DNA of 64,000 bases from Hymenobacter psoromatis (GCF_020012125.1 NZ_JAIFAG010000001.1:1240001-1304000), one strand, 5' to 3'; shown: positions 25,601 to 34,911, numbered from the stretch's first letter. Numbers and translations are program-made. The notes: generated from the sequence alone by a model not told the origin.

Positions 25601-26862
25601 GTATAAAGCGCTTCCAGCATCCCTTGTGCTTTTAGCAGGCACTCGGCGTATTCCTGCTCGGGCACCGAGTCGTAGGTGATGGCCGAGCCGACTTGCAGGC
25701 TGAGGTAGCCCGTATCAGCGCGGTATTGGAGGCTGCGAATCACCACGTTAAACTCAAATTCGCCGTCGGGCCGCACGAAGCCGAAGCTGCCACTGTAGAG
25801 GCCGCGCCGGCTGGCCTCATACTGCTCAATGAGCTGCATAGCCCGGATTTTGGGCGCGCCCGTCATCGAGCCCATCGGGAAAGTAGCACGCAATATATCG
25901 GTCAGGCTCAGGCCTGGCCTTATCTCGGCCGTGACGGTCGAAATCAGTTGCCAGATGTGTTTAAAGCCATAAGTGCCAAATAGTTCAGGTACGCGTACGG
26001 TGCCGGTGCGGGCCACGCGGGCCAGGTCGTTGCGCACCAGGTCCACTATCATCAGGTTTTCGGCGCGCTCCTTTTCGTCGTGCAGCAGGGCCAGGCGCTG
26101 CTGCTCGTCCTGGGCGGGGGTAGGGCCGCGCCGCCGGGTGCCTTTAATGGGTTGCGAGGTAACAAGCTCTTGATTACCAGTAATAAAGCACTCGGGTGAA
26201 GCGCAGAGCAAATAATGGTCGTGGTGGCGCAAAAAGCCCGCGTAGGGCGCGGGCGCTACCTCATTGAGCCGCCAAAACGTAGCCACGGGGTCCAGGCGCA
26301 CGTTTTCGGCGTAGAATTCCTGGCAAAGAGTTAATTCATAAACCTCTCCATTCAAAATGTCTTCGCGCACGTTTTCTACCGCCCGCAGGTAGTCGGCGCG
26401 GGACATTCGGGGGCACATGGGCGGTCCGGTGGGGGGTAGGGCGGCTGGCACTGCCGTAGCCAGAATCGCGGCCAGCACGCCCGCCGTCTGGCCCCAGATT
26501 TCCAGTGCGTCGGCTTGCCAGCGCAGGCAGGTTTCGGGCTGAAAAAAATGTAGCGCCGGCCAGTCAAACCCCGAAAAATTCTGGCTGCTCAGCGCTTCCA
26601 GCTCGTTTTTCACATCATACGTCACGAAGCCGCACCACGGCAGCGGCGCGGCCGGGTCGCTCAGGCAGGTAGCCAGCTCGGCCAAGGTGGGGGGGGTAGG
26701 GGCGGTTACGGTCGCTACCCCCAGCATTCGGGTAAACGAACTGGCGGCCTTTGCCTGTAAGTCATTAGGCTCATAATAAGCACAATGCGAAAAAGCGCTG
26801 GCCCATTGCAGGGCGCGGGCGCGGAAGTCGGCGGGCAGGTCGGCTATCGGAATGGTTAGCAT
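25585..26862 (-). CDS. pabB: Aminodeoxychorismate synthase component I (PabB-like)
   Basis: A 425-residue chorismate-utilising enzyme of the anthranilate synthase I / PabB family, probably making 4-amino-4-deoxychorismate for folate. Landmarks are SQPIKGTRRRGP, the acid stretch NLMIVDLVRNDLARV, and FPMGSMTGAPKIRAMQLIEQ. The PIKGTRRRG stretch carries the lysine typical of aminodeoxychorismate synthases. Anthranilate synthase or isochorismate synthase are less likely alternatives. The C-terminal VINE lies inside an inverted-repeat arm. It starts 10 bases after the upstream secreted-protein gene. Confidence 0.88.
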   Translation of the reverse strand: MLTIPIADLPADFRARALQWASAFSHCAYYEPNDLQAKAASSFTRMLGVATVTAPTPPTLAELATCLSDPAAPLPWCGFVTYDVKNELEALSSQNFSGFDWPALHFFQPETCLRWQADALEIWGQTAGVLAAILATAVPAALPPTGPPMCPRMSRADYLRAVENVREDILNGEVYELTLCQEFYAENVRLDPVATFWRLNEVAPAPYAGFLRHHDHYLLCASPECFITGNQELVTSQPIKGTRRRGPTPAQDEQQRLALLHDEKERAENLMIVDLVRNDLARVARTGTVRVPELFGTYGFKHIWQLISTVTAEIRPGLSLTDILRATFPMGSMTGAPKIRAMQLIEQYEASRRGLYSGSFGFVRPDGEFEFNVVIRSLQYRADTGYLSLQVGSAITYDSVPEQEYAECLLKAQGMLEALYTVINE

Positions 26863-26872
26863 AAAATCCCCC

Positions 26873-28414
26873 TTACAACCCGCGCAGAGCCAGCTTGGCT
26901 TTCTGGTCGGTGCTGTTTTTGTACTCGTGCCGGGGGTAAGCTATTGCCTGCTCAAAATACACCTTGGCCGCCGCGCGCTGGCCGGCGGCCTGGGCCAGGT
27001 AGCCGAGTTGCAAAGCCGCCTGCGGCGCGAAATAATAGGGCGGCTTGCCCAGCGCCGCCGAGCGGCGTAGCGCGCGCAGGTAGTCGGCGCGGGCCGAATC
27101 GAGGCGGCCCAGGCCCTGCCACACCCGCGCCCGGCGGTAGGGCGCTTCGAGCTGGTCGCGCCCCGACATGGCAGCCGTGGGTCGAAACAGCTGCAAGGTG
27201 CTCAGGGCCTGCACGTAGTAGCCGCCATCCGTTTGCAGGCGGGCGCGGGTCAGAACGGGGTTTAGCGGCTGGGCGTCGTGGTAGAAGCGCTGGGCGTAGG
27301 CATCTTCCTCGATGGTGAGCGGGCCAGCCAGGTTTATGAGTTGGCGGTAGGCTTCGGTAGTGGCGGCCGGCGCGCCACTAAGCCAGGCCGCCAGGTAGAG
27401 CTTAAATGCCGCGTCCTTGCGGTAGTACTCGCCCCGGTATTCATGCAGAAACCGCTGGTTTTCAGCGATGCAGCTCTCATATTCGCCCCGATAAAGAAAC
27501 AGGTCGCCCGCCAAGTGGTCGAGGAGGGGTAGGGGTAGGTAGGCCGGGCCGAGGGGCCGGACGCGGTAGGCGGCCAGCGCTTCGTCGCCGTGGTGCTGGC
27601 GCTTATTCAGGCTGATAACCAGGTAGCTGAACAGCAGATTGTCGGGCTGCTCGCGGGCCAGGCGGCCGGTCAGTGCCAGGCTCTCGTCGCCTTTGTTGTA
27701 ATACGCCTCCCGAATAAGCGCTTGTAAAACCTGGCTTTCGGTCTGAAAATCATTAGGCTGCGCCGCCGCTAAGCTCAGGTTGCGCAAGCCCTCCTCCACG
27801 CTGCCGCTCAAGCCCAGCAGCCGCAAAAACCAGTGGTAGCCCTCGGGCAGCGAGCCGATACCGAACTGGCTTAAGCCCAAGGACTTGCGCGCGGGTAAAA
27901 ACGTAGGGTAGCGTTGCGCTACCGCCTGCGTCAGCAGCACGGCCTGGCGCAGGTTCCAGGCCCCGCGCACCTCGTGGTGAAATACTATCTGCGCCAGGGC
28001 TTGGTGCAGCCGGATTTCGGACTGCGCATAGTCGCGTAGCGCGCCGGCCGGGGTGCGCTCCAGGGCCGCTAGCCGGGCCTCCTGCGCCGCCAAGCCAGCC
28101 TCGTAAAGGCCCGCATCCTGACTGATAATCAGCTCGGTAAAATCGACGCAGTCGGCTACTAGCAGGGTGCCGGGCGCGCTGGGTGGCGCGGCAGCCAGCA
28201 GCTGGCGGCAGGCGCTCACCTTCAGCTTCAGCAGCTCGGCGTAGGCGCGGCGGGCCACGGGGGGTAGGGCCTCCGACGCTTCCGGGACGGGGGTAATTTC
28301 TCGGGGCGGCTCGGGGCGGCTCGCGCTGAGGCTCGCGGAAGTAGCCAACAGCCCCACTACCGCGCTCAGCGTGCCACGGCGAATACCTTGGCGAACCTCA
28401 GCGAGAAATTTCAC
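26873..28414 (-). CDS. Secreted helical-repeat (TPR-like) hypothetical protein
   Basis: A 513-residue protein with a probable N-terminal signal (hydrophobic LSAVVGLLATSASLSA, about 16-31) and then almost entirely helical repeats. Late units such as AARVWQGLGRLDSARADYL-like (about 435-450) and AALQLGYLAQAAGQRAAAKV look like tetratricopeptides; earlier units are more diverged. No catalytic motif seen. It ends 10 bases before pabB on the same strand. I do not recognise a named family; TPR-fold periplasmic or surface scaffold is the safest description. Confidence 0.65.
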   Translation of the reverse strand: MKFLAEVRQGIRRGTLSAVVGLLATSASLSASRPEPPREITPVPEASEALPPVARRAYAELLKLKVSACRQLLAAAPPSAPGTLLVADCVDFTELIISQDAGLYEAGLAAQEARLAALERTPAGALRDYAQSEIRLHQALAQIVFHHEVRGAWNLRQAVLLTQAVAQRYPTFLPARKSLGLSQFGIGSLPEGYHWFLRLLGLSGSVEEGLRNLSLAAAQPNDFQTESQVLQALIREAYYNKGDESLALTGRLAREQPDNLLFSYLVISLNKRQHHGDEALAAYRVRPLGPAYLPLPLLDHLAGDLFLYRGEYESCIAENQRFLHEYRGEYYRKDAAFKLYLAAWLSGAPAATTEAYRQLINLAGPLTIEEDAYAQRFYHDAQPLNPVLTRARLQTDGGYYVQALSTLQLFRPTAAMSGRDQLEAPYRRARVWQGLGRLDSARADYLRALRRSAALGKPPYYFAPQAALQLGYLAQAAGQRAAAKVYFEQAIAYPRHEYKNSTDQKAKLALRGL

Positions 28415-28424
28415 AACGAGCTAT

Positions 28425-28460
28425 AAAAAAAGGAACGACCAAGGGGCCGTTCCTTTTGTT
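28425..28460 (-). terminator. Terminator after the Nif3-zinc-ribbon operon
   Basis: Arms 28427-28440 and 28445-28457 form a stem of about 13 pairs with one mismatch, with A and T runs on the two sides. It lies 20 bases after the zinc-ribbon gene stop (28479) and before the next minus-strand gene. Confidence 0.75.
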
Positions 28461-28478
28461 TCAAAAAGCCTCAGGGGA

Positions 28479-29252
28479 CTACGCATTCAGCGCCTCGCGG
28501 CCTTCCACGTCGGCCAAGATACGGCCGCAGTGCTCACACACGATGATTTTCTTGTGCGAGATGATATCGGCCTGGCGCTGCGGGGGCACCGTGTTGAAGC
28601 AGCCGCCGCAGGCGTCGCGGCGCACCAGCACCACCGCCAGGCGGTTGCGCATGTTGCCCCGGATGCGGTCGTAGGCCGTCAGCAGGCGCTGCTCCACGGG
28701 CTGCACGGCGGTTTCGCGCTCGGTCACCAGCTGCTTTTCTTCGGCTTCGTTTTCAGCCACGATGGTGTCCAGCTCACTCTTTTTGTTGTCGAGGTCCTTG
28801 CGGCGCTCGTCGAGGCGCTGGCGAGTCACGTTGGCCTCGGTGTTGCGCTGGTCGATGAGGTACTGCGCCTCCTTGATTTTCTTGTCGGAAATCTGAATTT
28901 CCAGGCGTTGCAGCTCCACTTCTTTGGCAATGGCCTCGTACTCGCGGTTGTTGCGCACGTTGGTTTGCTGCTCCTCATAGCGCTTAATGAGGCCCTCGGC
29001 TTCCTTGGTCGCGGCTTTGCGCTGCTTGATTTGGTCCTGCAAGCCGCTGATTTCGTCATCGAAGCGCTTCACGCGGGCTTCGTAGCCGGCAATCTCGTCT
29101 TCGAGGTCGCGCACTTCTTCGGGTAGGTCGCCGCGCACACGCCGAATTTCATCAAGCTGCGAATCAATGTGTTGCAGATTAAGAAGCGCTTCAAGCTTGG
29201 CGGAAACGGGCGCGTCGGCCGGATTTGCCACGGCGGCGGAATTAGCAGTCAT
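28479..29252 (-). CDS. C4-type zinc-ribbon coiled-coil protein (DUF164/CdsZ-like)
   Basis: A 257-residue protein with a long alpha-helical coiled coil (about 20-195) and a C-terminal zinc ribbon whose four cysteines are in ACGGCFNTV and VCEHCGRIL. This matches the widespread DUF164 family (structurally studied homologues: HP0958 and CdsZ), thought to bind RNA or act as chaperone-like adaptors. I start at MTANSAAV (ATG 29252); longer forms are unlikely. The start overlaps the Nif3 stop by 11 bases, so the two are translationally coupled, an adjacency seen widely in bacteria. Confidence 0.88.
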   Translation of the reverse strand: MTANSAAVANPADAPVSAKLEALLNLQHIDSQLDEIRRVRGDLPEEVRDLEDEIAGYEARVKRFDDEISGLQDQIKQRKAATKEAEGLIKRYEEQQTNVRNNREYEAIAKEVELQRLEIQISDKKIKEAQYLIDQRNTEANVTRQRLDERRKDLDNKKSELDTIVAENEAEEKQLVTERETAVQPVEQRLLTAYDRIRGNMRNRLAVVLVRRDACGGCFNTVPPQRQADIISHKKIIVCEHCGRILADVEGREALNA

Positions 29253-30351
29253 ACTGAACGGGATTCGTGGGAGTATCGGCGAATAAGACCGCAAAAGTAC
29301 GACCGAACGCCGCCAGCAACAAATCGCGAAAAATCTCGCCCGTAAACTGCTCGCTCTCAAAGTGGCCCACGTCGCAGAGCATGAGCTGGCCCTCGGGCAC
29401 GAAAAACTCGTGGTACTTCACGTCGCCGGTCACGTAGGCATCGGCTCCCGTCGCCACTGCCGCGCCGGTCAGAAAACTGCCCGCGCCGCCGCACAGCGCC
29501 ACTTTTTTAATCTCTTTTTCAAACGCCGTGTGGCGCACCACGGGCACGCCCAGCGCGGTCTTTAGGTGCTTCCGAAATTCGGCGGGGGGTAGGGCCTGCG
29601 GTAGCTCGCCCACCAGGCCTGCGCCCACGTCCTGGTGCTGGTTTTCGAGCTTCACCAGCTCGTAAGCTACTTCTTCGTAGGGGTGAGCCTGGCGCAGGGC
29701 AGCCAGCACGGCCGCCTGCCGGTGCAAGGGTAGGAGCACGTCGAGGCGGGTTTCGGCCACGCGGGCCGGCTGGTTTTCGGTCCCGATGGCCGGCCGGGTG
29801 CCTGCGCCCGGCGTGAAGGTGCCGGTGCCCTGGCTCTGAAAGCTGCAATCGGTATAATTACCCACTTGGCCCGCGCCGGCGGCGTAGAGTGCAGCCAGTA
29901 CCCGGCCCGCAGGGTCATCGGGCTGGTCGGGCACGTAGGTGGTGAGGCGGGCCAGGGTGCCGGTTTGCGGGGCCAGAATGCGGGTATTAAGTAAGCCCAG
30001 CTTGGCGGCCAGTCGGGCGTTCACGCCCTGGCGCACGTTGTCGAGGTTGGTATGGGCGGCATAGATGGCTACGTCGGTCTTGAGGGCGGCCATGATGGTT
30101 TGTTCCACCAAGCCCTTGCCCGTGAGACGCTTAAGCGGCCGAAAAATAACCGGGTGATGGCACAGCACCACGTTGCAGCCGCGCCGCGCCGCCTCGGCCA
30201 CTACGGCCGGCGTGCAGTCGAGGGCGAGGAGGACGCCCGTAATCTCCGCTTCCGGCAAGCCGCATTGCAGGCCGGCATTGTCATAGCTTTCCTGGTAGGC
30301 GAGGGGCGCGGCGGCTTCGATGAGCTGGGCCAGGTCTTGAACGGTGGGCAC
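29242..30351 (-). CDS. Nif3-like dinuclear metal centre hexameric protein
   Basis: A 369-residue protein of the Nif3/DUF34 family with a central insert (about 130-235) seen in the longer bacterial form. Metal-binding stretches are LCHHPVIFRPLKRLT near the N-terminus and GDVKYHEFF with the late DVGHFESE. It is probably a metal-dependent hydrolase or a metal-handling protein; its true role is unsettled. Its 3' end overlaps the zinc-ribbon gene. In my recollection lpxK often lies next to this pair in Bacteroidota; here lpxK is 3.4 kb away with a regulator/monooxygenase pair and a glycosylase between. Confidence 0.9.
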   Translation of the reverse strand: MPTVQDLAQLIEAAAPLAYQESYDNAGLQCGLPEAEITGVLLALDCTPAVVAEAARRGCNVVLCHHPVIFRPLKRLTGKGLVEQTIMAALKTDVAIYAAHTNLDNVRQGVNARLAAKLGLLNTRILAPQTGTLARLTTYVPDQPDDPAGRVLAALYAAGAGQVGNYTDCSFQSQGTGTFTPGAGTRPAIGTENQPARVAETRLDVLLPLHRQAAVLAALRQAHPYEEVAYELVKLENQHQDVGAGLVGELPQALPPAEFRKHLKTALGVPVVRHTAFEKEIKKVALCGGAGSFLTGAAVATGADAYVTGDVKYHEFFVPEGQLMLCDVGHFESEQFTGEIFRDLLLAAFGRTFAVLFADTPTNPVQYDC

Positions 30352-30530
30352 TTTGGTACTGGTTGGTTATTTGCGGGCTACTCGCTAACGTTGTGCTGTC
30401 GCGGGGCCCATTCAGGAAACAGGCGGGGGTAGGCCCAACCCGGAAGACTCCCGCGAAAGCGGGAGACTCGCGGGGCAACCCAGCGCTTTTGCCCGCCCCC
30501 CGGAAGTCCTGGTCAAAGATACCTTTTATC

Positions 30531-31349
30531 ATGCCGCCCCAAGAATTTGAGCCGCCGCAAGAGCTGCAGGATATTATGAAGTGCTTTTGGTACCTCAGCC
30601 AGGACTTCGGCGACCAGCCCGCGAGCTTTGAGGTGGTACCGGATGGCTATGCGGAAATAATTTTTCACTTTGGCAGTCTCGTTAGTCCTGCCGCGCGGGG
30701 CGGCTGGCAGCCCTTACCCTCCCCGTTTCTGGTGGGGCTGCTCAATCAGCCGGTGCTTTTTCACGCGAAAAATAAGTTGGAAATTATCGGTATCCGGTGC
30801 TTTCCCTGGACCGTGTTCGAGGTGCTGGGCCTACCGGCCGGTAAAGACGGCGCGCGTCTGCTGGAGCATCCCCTTGCCCAGCTGCAAGCGCCGCTGGCTG
30901 CGCATATGCGGGTGGGCCGGCTGGCGGCGGCGCTGGTGCTGCTGACTCACTATTTTGGGCAGGCCCGGTCGCGAATGGCGACTGACGGGTTGCTGGGCAA
31001 AGCGGGCGGGGCGATGCGGGCCGCCGGCGGCACCCTGCCGGTGAGCCAGGTAGCGGCGGCGGCGCACGCCACGGTGCGAACCCTGGAGCGGAAGTTCAAG
31101 CAAGCAGCGGGCCACACGGTGAAAGACGTGTCCGGGCTGATGCGCTTTGAGCAGGTCCGCAACCACTTGTGGCGTCAGCCGGCGGCCAACCTGGCCGGCC
31201 TGGCGCAGGAGCTGGGCTACGCGGACCAAGCCCACCTCAGCCGGGAATTCAAGCGCTATAGCGGCACGACGCCCGCGGCCTTCGCCCGCAAAGCCAGGAG
31301 CCGGCAACAGGTGGTGAGCACCAATTTTGTCGCGTTTATACAAGCCTGA
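30531..31349 (+). CDS. AraC family transcriptional regulator
   Basis: A 272-residue regulator. The N-terminal sensor (about 10-160; FEVVPDGYAEIIFHFG) resembles the DUF6597-type domain common in Bacteroidota and actinobacterial AraC proteins. The C-terminal pair of helix-turn-helix motifs comprises ATVRTLERKFKQAAG and LAGLAQELGYADQAHLSREF. I start at MPPQEFEPP (ATG 30531); the open frame runs upstream to 30363 but that part is not protein-like. The monooxygenase gene begins 27 bases after its stop in the same direction, so the regulator probably controls itself and that enzyme. Confidence 0.88.
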   Translation: MPPQEFEPPQELQDIMKCFWYLSQDFGDQPASFEVVPDGYAEIIFHFGSLVSPAARGGWQPLPSPFLVGLLNQPVLFHAKNKLEIIGIRCFPWTVFEVLGLPAGKDGARLLEHPLAQLQAPLAAHMRVGRLAAALVLLTHYFGQARSRMATDGLLGKAGGAMRAAGGTLPVSQVAAAAHATVRTLERKFKQAAGHTVKDVSGLMRFEQVRNHLWRQPAANLAGLAQELGYADQAHLSREFKRYSGTTPAAFARKARSRQQVVSTNFVAFIQA

Positions 31350-31376
31350 CGCGGGCACCCGGCGGAATTTTGCGGG

Positions 31377-32918
31377 ATGAAATCCACCAAAAATCCGGTT
31401 AATTACGACGTCATGATTGCCGGCGCGGGGCCGGTAGGGCTATTTCTCGCCTGCGAGCTGGCCCTGGCCCACTGTTCCGTCCTGCTCCTGGAAAAGTCGC
31501 AGAACCCGCACTCGCCCCTGAAGCAGCTGCCTTTCGGGCTCCGGGGGCTCAACGCGCCTTCCGTGGAAGCGCTTTACCGCCGGGGGTTGCTCCAGGAGCT
31601 GGAAGTGCCTAAACGCCTGAAAAACCCCCACCAAAACGCCGGCCAAGGGGCACGTCGCCAGGCTGGGCACTTCGCCGGCATTCCCTTTTATGAAGGCGAT
31701 ATTGACACCTCCCAGTGGAAGTATCGCCTGCCCGGCTCGACCGAAACCAGTTTGATTTCTGAGTTGGAAGAACTGGAAATGGTGCTGACCCGCCGCGCCG
31801 AAGCCCTGGGGGTAGCAATCAGGCGCGGGCTGGCCATTACGGACTTTCAGCAAACCGCGGCGGGGGTAACGGTGCGGGCCGGCGGCCAATTCTTTGAAGG
31901 ACAATGGCTGGTGGGCTGCGATGGCGGCCGGAGCGTGGTGCGCAAGGCCGGCGGGTTTGACTTCGCCGGGACGGAGCCGGAATTTACCGGCTACACGGCG
32001 CAGGTGGACCTGGCCGACCCGGAGCAGCTTCGCTCCGGCCGCAACCTTACCACCACCGGCATGTACCTGCAATCGCAGCCAGGCTACCTGATAATCCAGT
32101 ATTTTGATAAGGGCGTATTTCACAGTTCAGGAGCACCCCTCACGCTGGCCCACATGCAAGCGGTGCTGCGCCGCGTCTCGGACACCGATGTGACTATCAG
32201 CGCCCTGCACCTGGCCACCACCTGGACCGACCGGTCGCGGCAGGCCACTGCCTACCGCAGCGGGCGGGTGCTGCTGGCCGGCGATGCCGCGCACATTCAC
32301 GCGCCGCTGGGCGGCCAGGGGCTCAACCTGGGGCTGGGCGATGCCCTGAATCTGGGTTGGAAGCTCGCCGCCACCATCCACGGGCAAGCGCCGGCCGGCT
32401 TGCTGGATAGCTATTACGCCGAGCGCTACCCCCTCGGGGCGCAGGTACTGGATTGGTCACGCGCGCAGGTCGCCGTCATGCGCCCCGGCCCGCAGGCCCC
32501 CGCGCTGCAAGCCATCATCCGCGACCTGCTGCACACGCGCGACGGGGCCACCTACTTTGCCGGCCGAATATGGGGTATTGCTACGCACTACCCGCTCGGG
32601 GGCGACCACCCGCTGGTGGGCCACAGCGTGCCCAACTTTGAGCTGGCAGGCGGCACGATGATGGGGGAGCTGCTGCACGATGGCCGGGGCATCCTGCTTG
32701 ATTTCGAGGGGAATGCTTTCTTCAAAACGTTGGCGAGTGCCTACGGCGACCAAATGAGCTACGTGTCGGGCCGGGCGAAAGACTCATTAGGCTTGAGTGC
32801 GATGCTGATACGCCCGGATGGGGTTGTCGCCTGGGCCGCAGACCACGACCTGGATGGCCGCGCCCTCCAACAGGCAGCCGCGCGCTGGTTTGTCGCGAAG
32901 GCCGAAATCGAGCAGTAA
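31377..32918 (+). CDS. FAD-dependent aromatic-type monooxygenase
   Basis: A 513-residue flavoprotein of the PHBH/RdmE group A class, hydroxylating aromatic or polyketide-like substrates with NAD(P)H and oxygen. The FAD motifs are GAGPVGLFLACELA (residues 12-25), VGCDGGRSVVRK (DG motif) and LLAGDAAHIHAPLGGQGLN (GD motif). A C-terminal thioredoxin-like dimer domain (from about 400) is present. Substrate is unknown; antibiotic inactivation, as by Rox-type enzymes of this class, is one possibility but nothing in the sequence proves it. It follows an AraC regulator as a probable two-gene unit. Confidence 0.9.
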   Translation: MKSTKNPVNYDVMIAGAGPVGLFLACELALAHCSVLLLEKSQNPHSPLKQLPFGLRGLNAPSVEALYRRGLLQELEVPKRLKNPHQNAGQGARRQAGHFAGIPFYEGDIDTSQWKYRLPGSTETSLISELEELEMVLTRRAEALGVAIRRGLAITDFQQTAAGVTVRAGGQFFEGQWLVGCDGGRSVVRKAGGFDFAGTEPEFTGYTAQVDLADPEQLRSGRNLTTTGMYLQSQPGYLIIQYFDKGVFHSSGAPLTLAHMQAVLRRVSDTDVTISALHLATTWTDRSRQATAYRSGRVLLAGDAAHIHAPLGGQGLNLGLGDALNLGWKLAATIHGQAPAGLLDSYYAERYPLGAQVLDWSRAQVAVMRPGPQAPALQAIIRDLLHTRDGATYFAGRIWGIATHYPLGGDHPLVGHSVPNFELAGGTMMGELLHDGRGILLDFEGNAFFKTLASAYGDQMSYVSGRAKDSLGLSAMLIRPDGVVAWAADHDLDGRALQQAAARWFVAKAEIEQ

Positions 32919-32942
32919 AAAAAACGCAAGGTCAGCGTAGCG

Positions 32943-33629
32943 CTATTTTAGTAGTCCGCCCAGCACGTCCACGTACCTAGCCACGTTGTCGGCCAGCGCC
33001 TTACGCTTATACTGCATCAGAAAGCGCGGGTGGTCAAGCACTTCAATTCGCTTGAACAACCCCAGCTCGTCGTTGAGCCGGCGCAGGAAGTCGCCGTTGC
33101 GGCGGCCTAGGCTCACGGCCACGTCACGGCGCAGAGTAAGCTGGTCGGTTTGCTCGCTGAGGGAGCGGCGCATATCGGGCCATAAGGCTTTAATGAGGGC
33201 GGGCGCGTCGTAATAATTATAGTTTTTACCTTCGCGCGTCAGTTCCAGCGGGTACACCGAGTTAATATAAAAGTGCTGGTAGAACTCGGCCGGGCCACCC
33301 AGCGCCTCAATAAACCGGTACACGAACTCGCTCGACAGCTCGCGGCGCTGCCGGGGCAGTGCGTGGCCAATGCCGCAGAGCGTGCTCAGCGCCACCGGGT
33401 CGGTGAAGGCCACGCCGGTGCGCCCGCCGCCAAAGCGACCGGGATTGATGCCGAAAATGCCCACCCGCGCCGCCTCGGCCACGTAAAATTTCCTGGCAAA
33501 TGCCCGCACGATGACCTGCACCTCGGGCTCCAGGTAGGAGTTGCGCACCTCGGCCCCGCCCGGCAGGGGTAGGGGGGGTAGGGGAAAGTTAGTGAGCAGC
33601 GTCAGCTGGCGGTCGGCAAAATTGGGCAT
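32943..33629 (-). CDS. SMUG2/DUF4918-like uracil-DNA glycosylase family protein
   Basis: A 228-residue protein of the DUF4918 / SMUG2-like branch of the uracil-DNA glycosylase superfamily. Motif A is IFGINPGRFGGGRTGVAFTD, close to the MNPGPFGM of SMUG enzymes; the second motif appears as LDHPRFLMQY near the end. It would excise uracil or oxidised pyrimidines from DNA. The frame continues upstream to 33854 but crosses an intergenic repeat, so MPNFADRQ (ATG 33629) is the start. It is divergent from lpxK. Confidence 0.85.
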   Translation of the reverse strand: MPNFADRQLTLLTNFPLPPLPLPGGAEVRNSYLEPEVQVIVRAFARKFYVAEAARVGIFGINPGRFGGGRTGVAFTDPVALSTLCGIGHALPRQRRELSSEFVYRFIEALGGPAEFYQHFYINSVYPLELTREGKNYNYYDAPALIKALWPDMRRSLSEQTDQLTLRRDVAVSLGRRNGDFLRRLNDELGLFKRIEVLDHPRFLMQYKRKALADNVARYVDVLGGLLK

Positions 33630-33654
33630 AAGGTGGGTTTCTGATGGAGAATGT

Positions 33655-33747
33655 TTGTCCTTGCGAGCGCAGCGCGGTAATCGCCTCAGAACGATGCTCG
33701 AACGATTTCGTTCGGGTGCGATTGCCGCGCTACGCTCGCAAGGACAA
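33655..33747. repeat. REP-like hairpin element, CCTTGCGAG type
   Basis: Arms 33655-33684 and 33718-33747 pair over 30 bases with two mismatches. They carry TTGTCCTTGCGAGCG at the outer ends, similar to the TGTCATTGCGAG element at 48794. It sits in the divergent region between the glycosylase and lpxK, where a terminator is not needed, which argues for a mobile or structural repeat rather than a terminator. Confidence 0.8.
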
Positions 33748-33789
33748 CCGTTTCTGTGTAGAAATAAGGAAAAAAACGACCTTTGCTTT

Positions 33790-34911
33790 ATGCCCATCAA
33801 AATAAGCGGCCCGCAACCCGCAACCCGGAACCCGGAACCCGGAACCTCGGCCAAAAGCTGGCTGCTGCTGCCGGCCTCGTGGCTCTACGCGGCGGTGCTG
33901 GCGGTGCGCAACTGGCTCTACGACCGCGGCTGGTGGCGCTCGGCCCCCGGTTGGGTGCCGCTGCTGGGGGTAGGCAACCTGCGGGTGGGCGGCACCGGCA
34001 AAACGCCCCACGTGGCCTGGCTGGTCGAAGAATTGCTGCGCCAGGGCCAGCGCCCGGCTATTCTGAGCCGGGGCTACGGCCGCCAAACGCGCGGCCCGCG
34101 CCTAGCCACGGCCGCCGACTCGGCCGCCACGGTGGGCGATGAGCCCTGGCAGTATTTTCAGGAATTTGGCGGGCGGGGCGTGCCCGTGGCCGTGGCCGAA
34201 AATCGCCAGCTTGGCCTGGATTTACTGCGTCAATATCACTCCGACCTGACGTGCGTGGTGCTCGACGATGCCTTTCAGCACCGCCGCGTGCGCCCTACCC
34301 TCCATATTCTGCTCACCGAGCTGGCGCGGCCGTTTTACCACGACTACGTGCTGCCCGCCGGCCGCCTGCGCGAAACCCGCGCCGGGGCCGCCCGCGCCGA
34401 CCTGGTTATCATTACTAAGTGCCCACCCGACCTGCCCGCCGCCGCCCAGGCCATCGCCGAAGCGGAGGTGCGGCGCTACGCCCGGCCCGAAGTGCCGGTG
34501 CTTTTTTCGGCCTATGCCTACGGCGCGCCGGAGCCATTCACAGCGGCGGCGCGGGCGCGGGGCCTACCCCCCCCCGATGGCCCGGTGGGGCTGCTCACGG
34601 GCATTGCGCAGCCGGGGCCGCTGCGGGTGCACCTGCAAGCGCAGGGCTACCAGCTGGCGGCCGAGTACGCTTTTGCCGACCACCACGCCTTCACGCTGGC
34701 CGACCTGGTGGCAGTGCGGGCGGGCGGGCCGCAGGGCCAGGTTATTTTCACCACCGAAAAAGATGCCGCCCGCCTGCAGGCCCCCGCGCTGGCCCCCGCG
34801 CTCGCTGGCCTGTCCGTGTACACGATTCCGGTGCGGGTAGCGTTGCTGGAGGGCGGCGCGGCGCGGCTGGCAGCGGCGGTGGCCGCGGCCACCGGGCCGG
34901 CCGGGCGCTAG
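33790..34911 (+). CDS. lpxK: Tetraacyldisaccharide 4'-kinase
   Basis: A 373-residue membrane-associated kinase that phosphorylates the 4' position of tetraacyldisaccharide-1-phosphate in lipid A synthesis. The P-loop is VGGTGKTPHVAWL and the catalytic region contains LDDAFQHRRV. The N-terminal membrane segment (about 23-40) is preceded by an unusual QPATRNPEPGT stretch encoded by a tandem AACCCGG repeat (33812-33845). I start at MPIKISG (ATG 33790); the true start could be later if the repeat is noncoding. The porin gene follows 57 bases downstream. Confidence 0.9.
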   Translation: MPIKISGPQPATRNPEPGTSAKSWLLLPASWLYAAVLAVRNWLYDRGWWRSAPGWVPLLGVGNLRVGGTGKTPHVAWLVEELLRQGQRPAILSRGYGRQTRGPRLATAADSAATVGDEPWQYFQEFGGRGVPVAVAENRQLGLDLLRQYHSDLTCVVLDDAFQHRRVRPTLHILLTELARPFYHDYVLPAGRLRETRAGAARADLVIITKCPPDLPAAAQAIAEAEVRRYARPEVPVLFSAYAYGAPEPFTAAARARGLPPPDGPVGLLTGIAQPGPLRVHLQAQGYQLAAEYAFADHHAFTLADLVAVRAGGPQGQVIFTTEKDAARLQAPALAPALAGLSVYTIPVRVALLEGGAARLAAAVAAATGPAGR

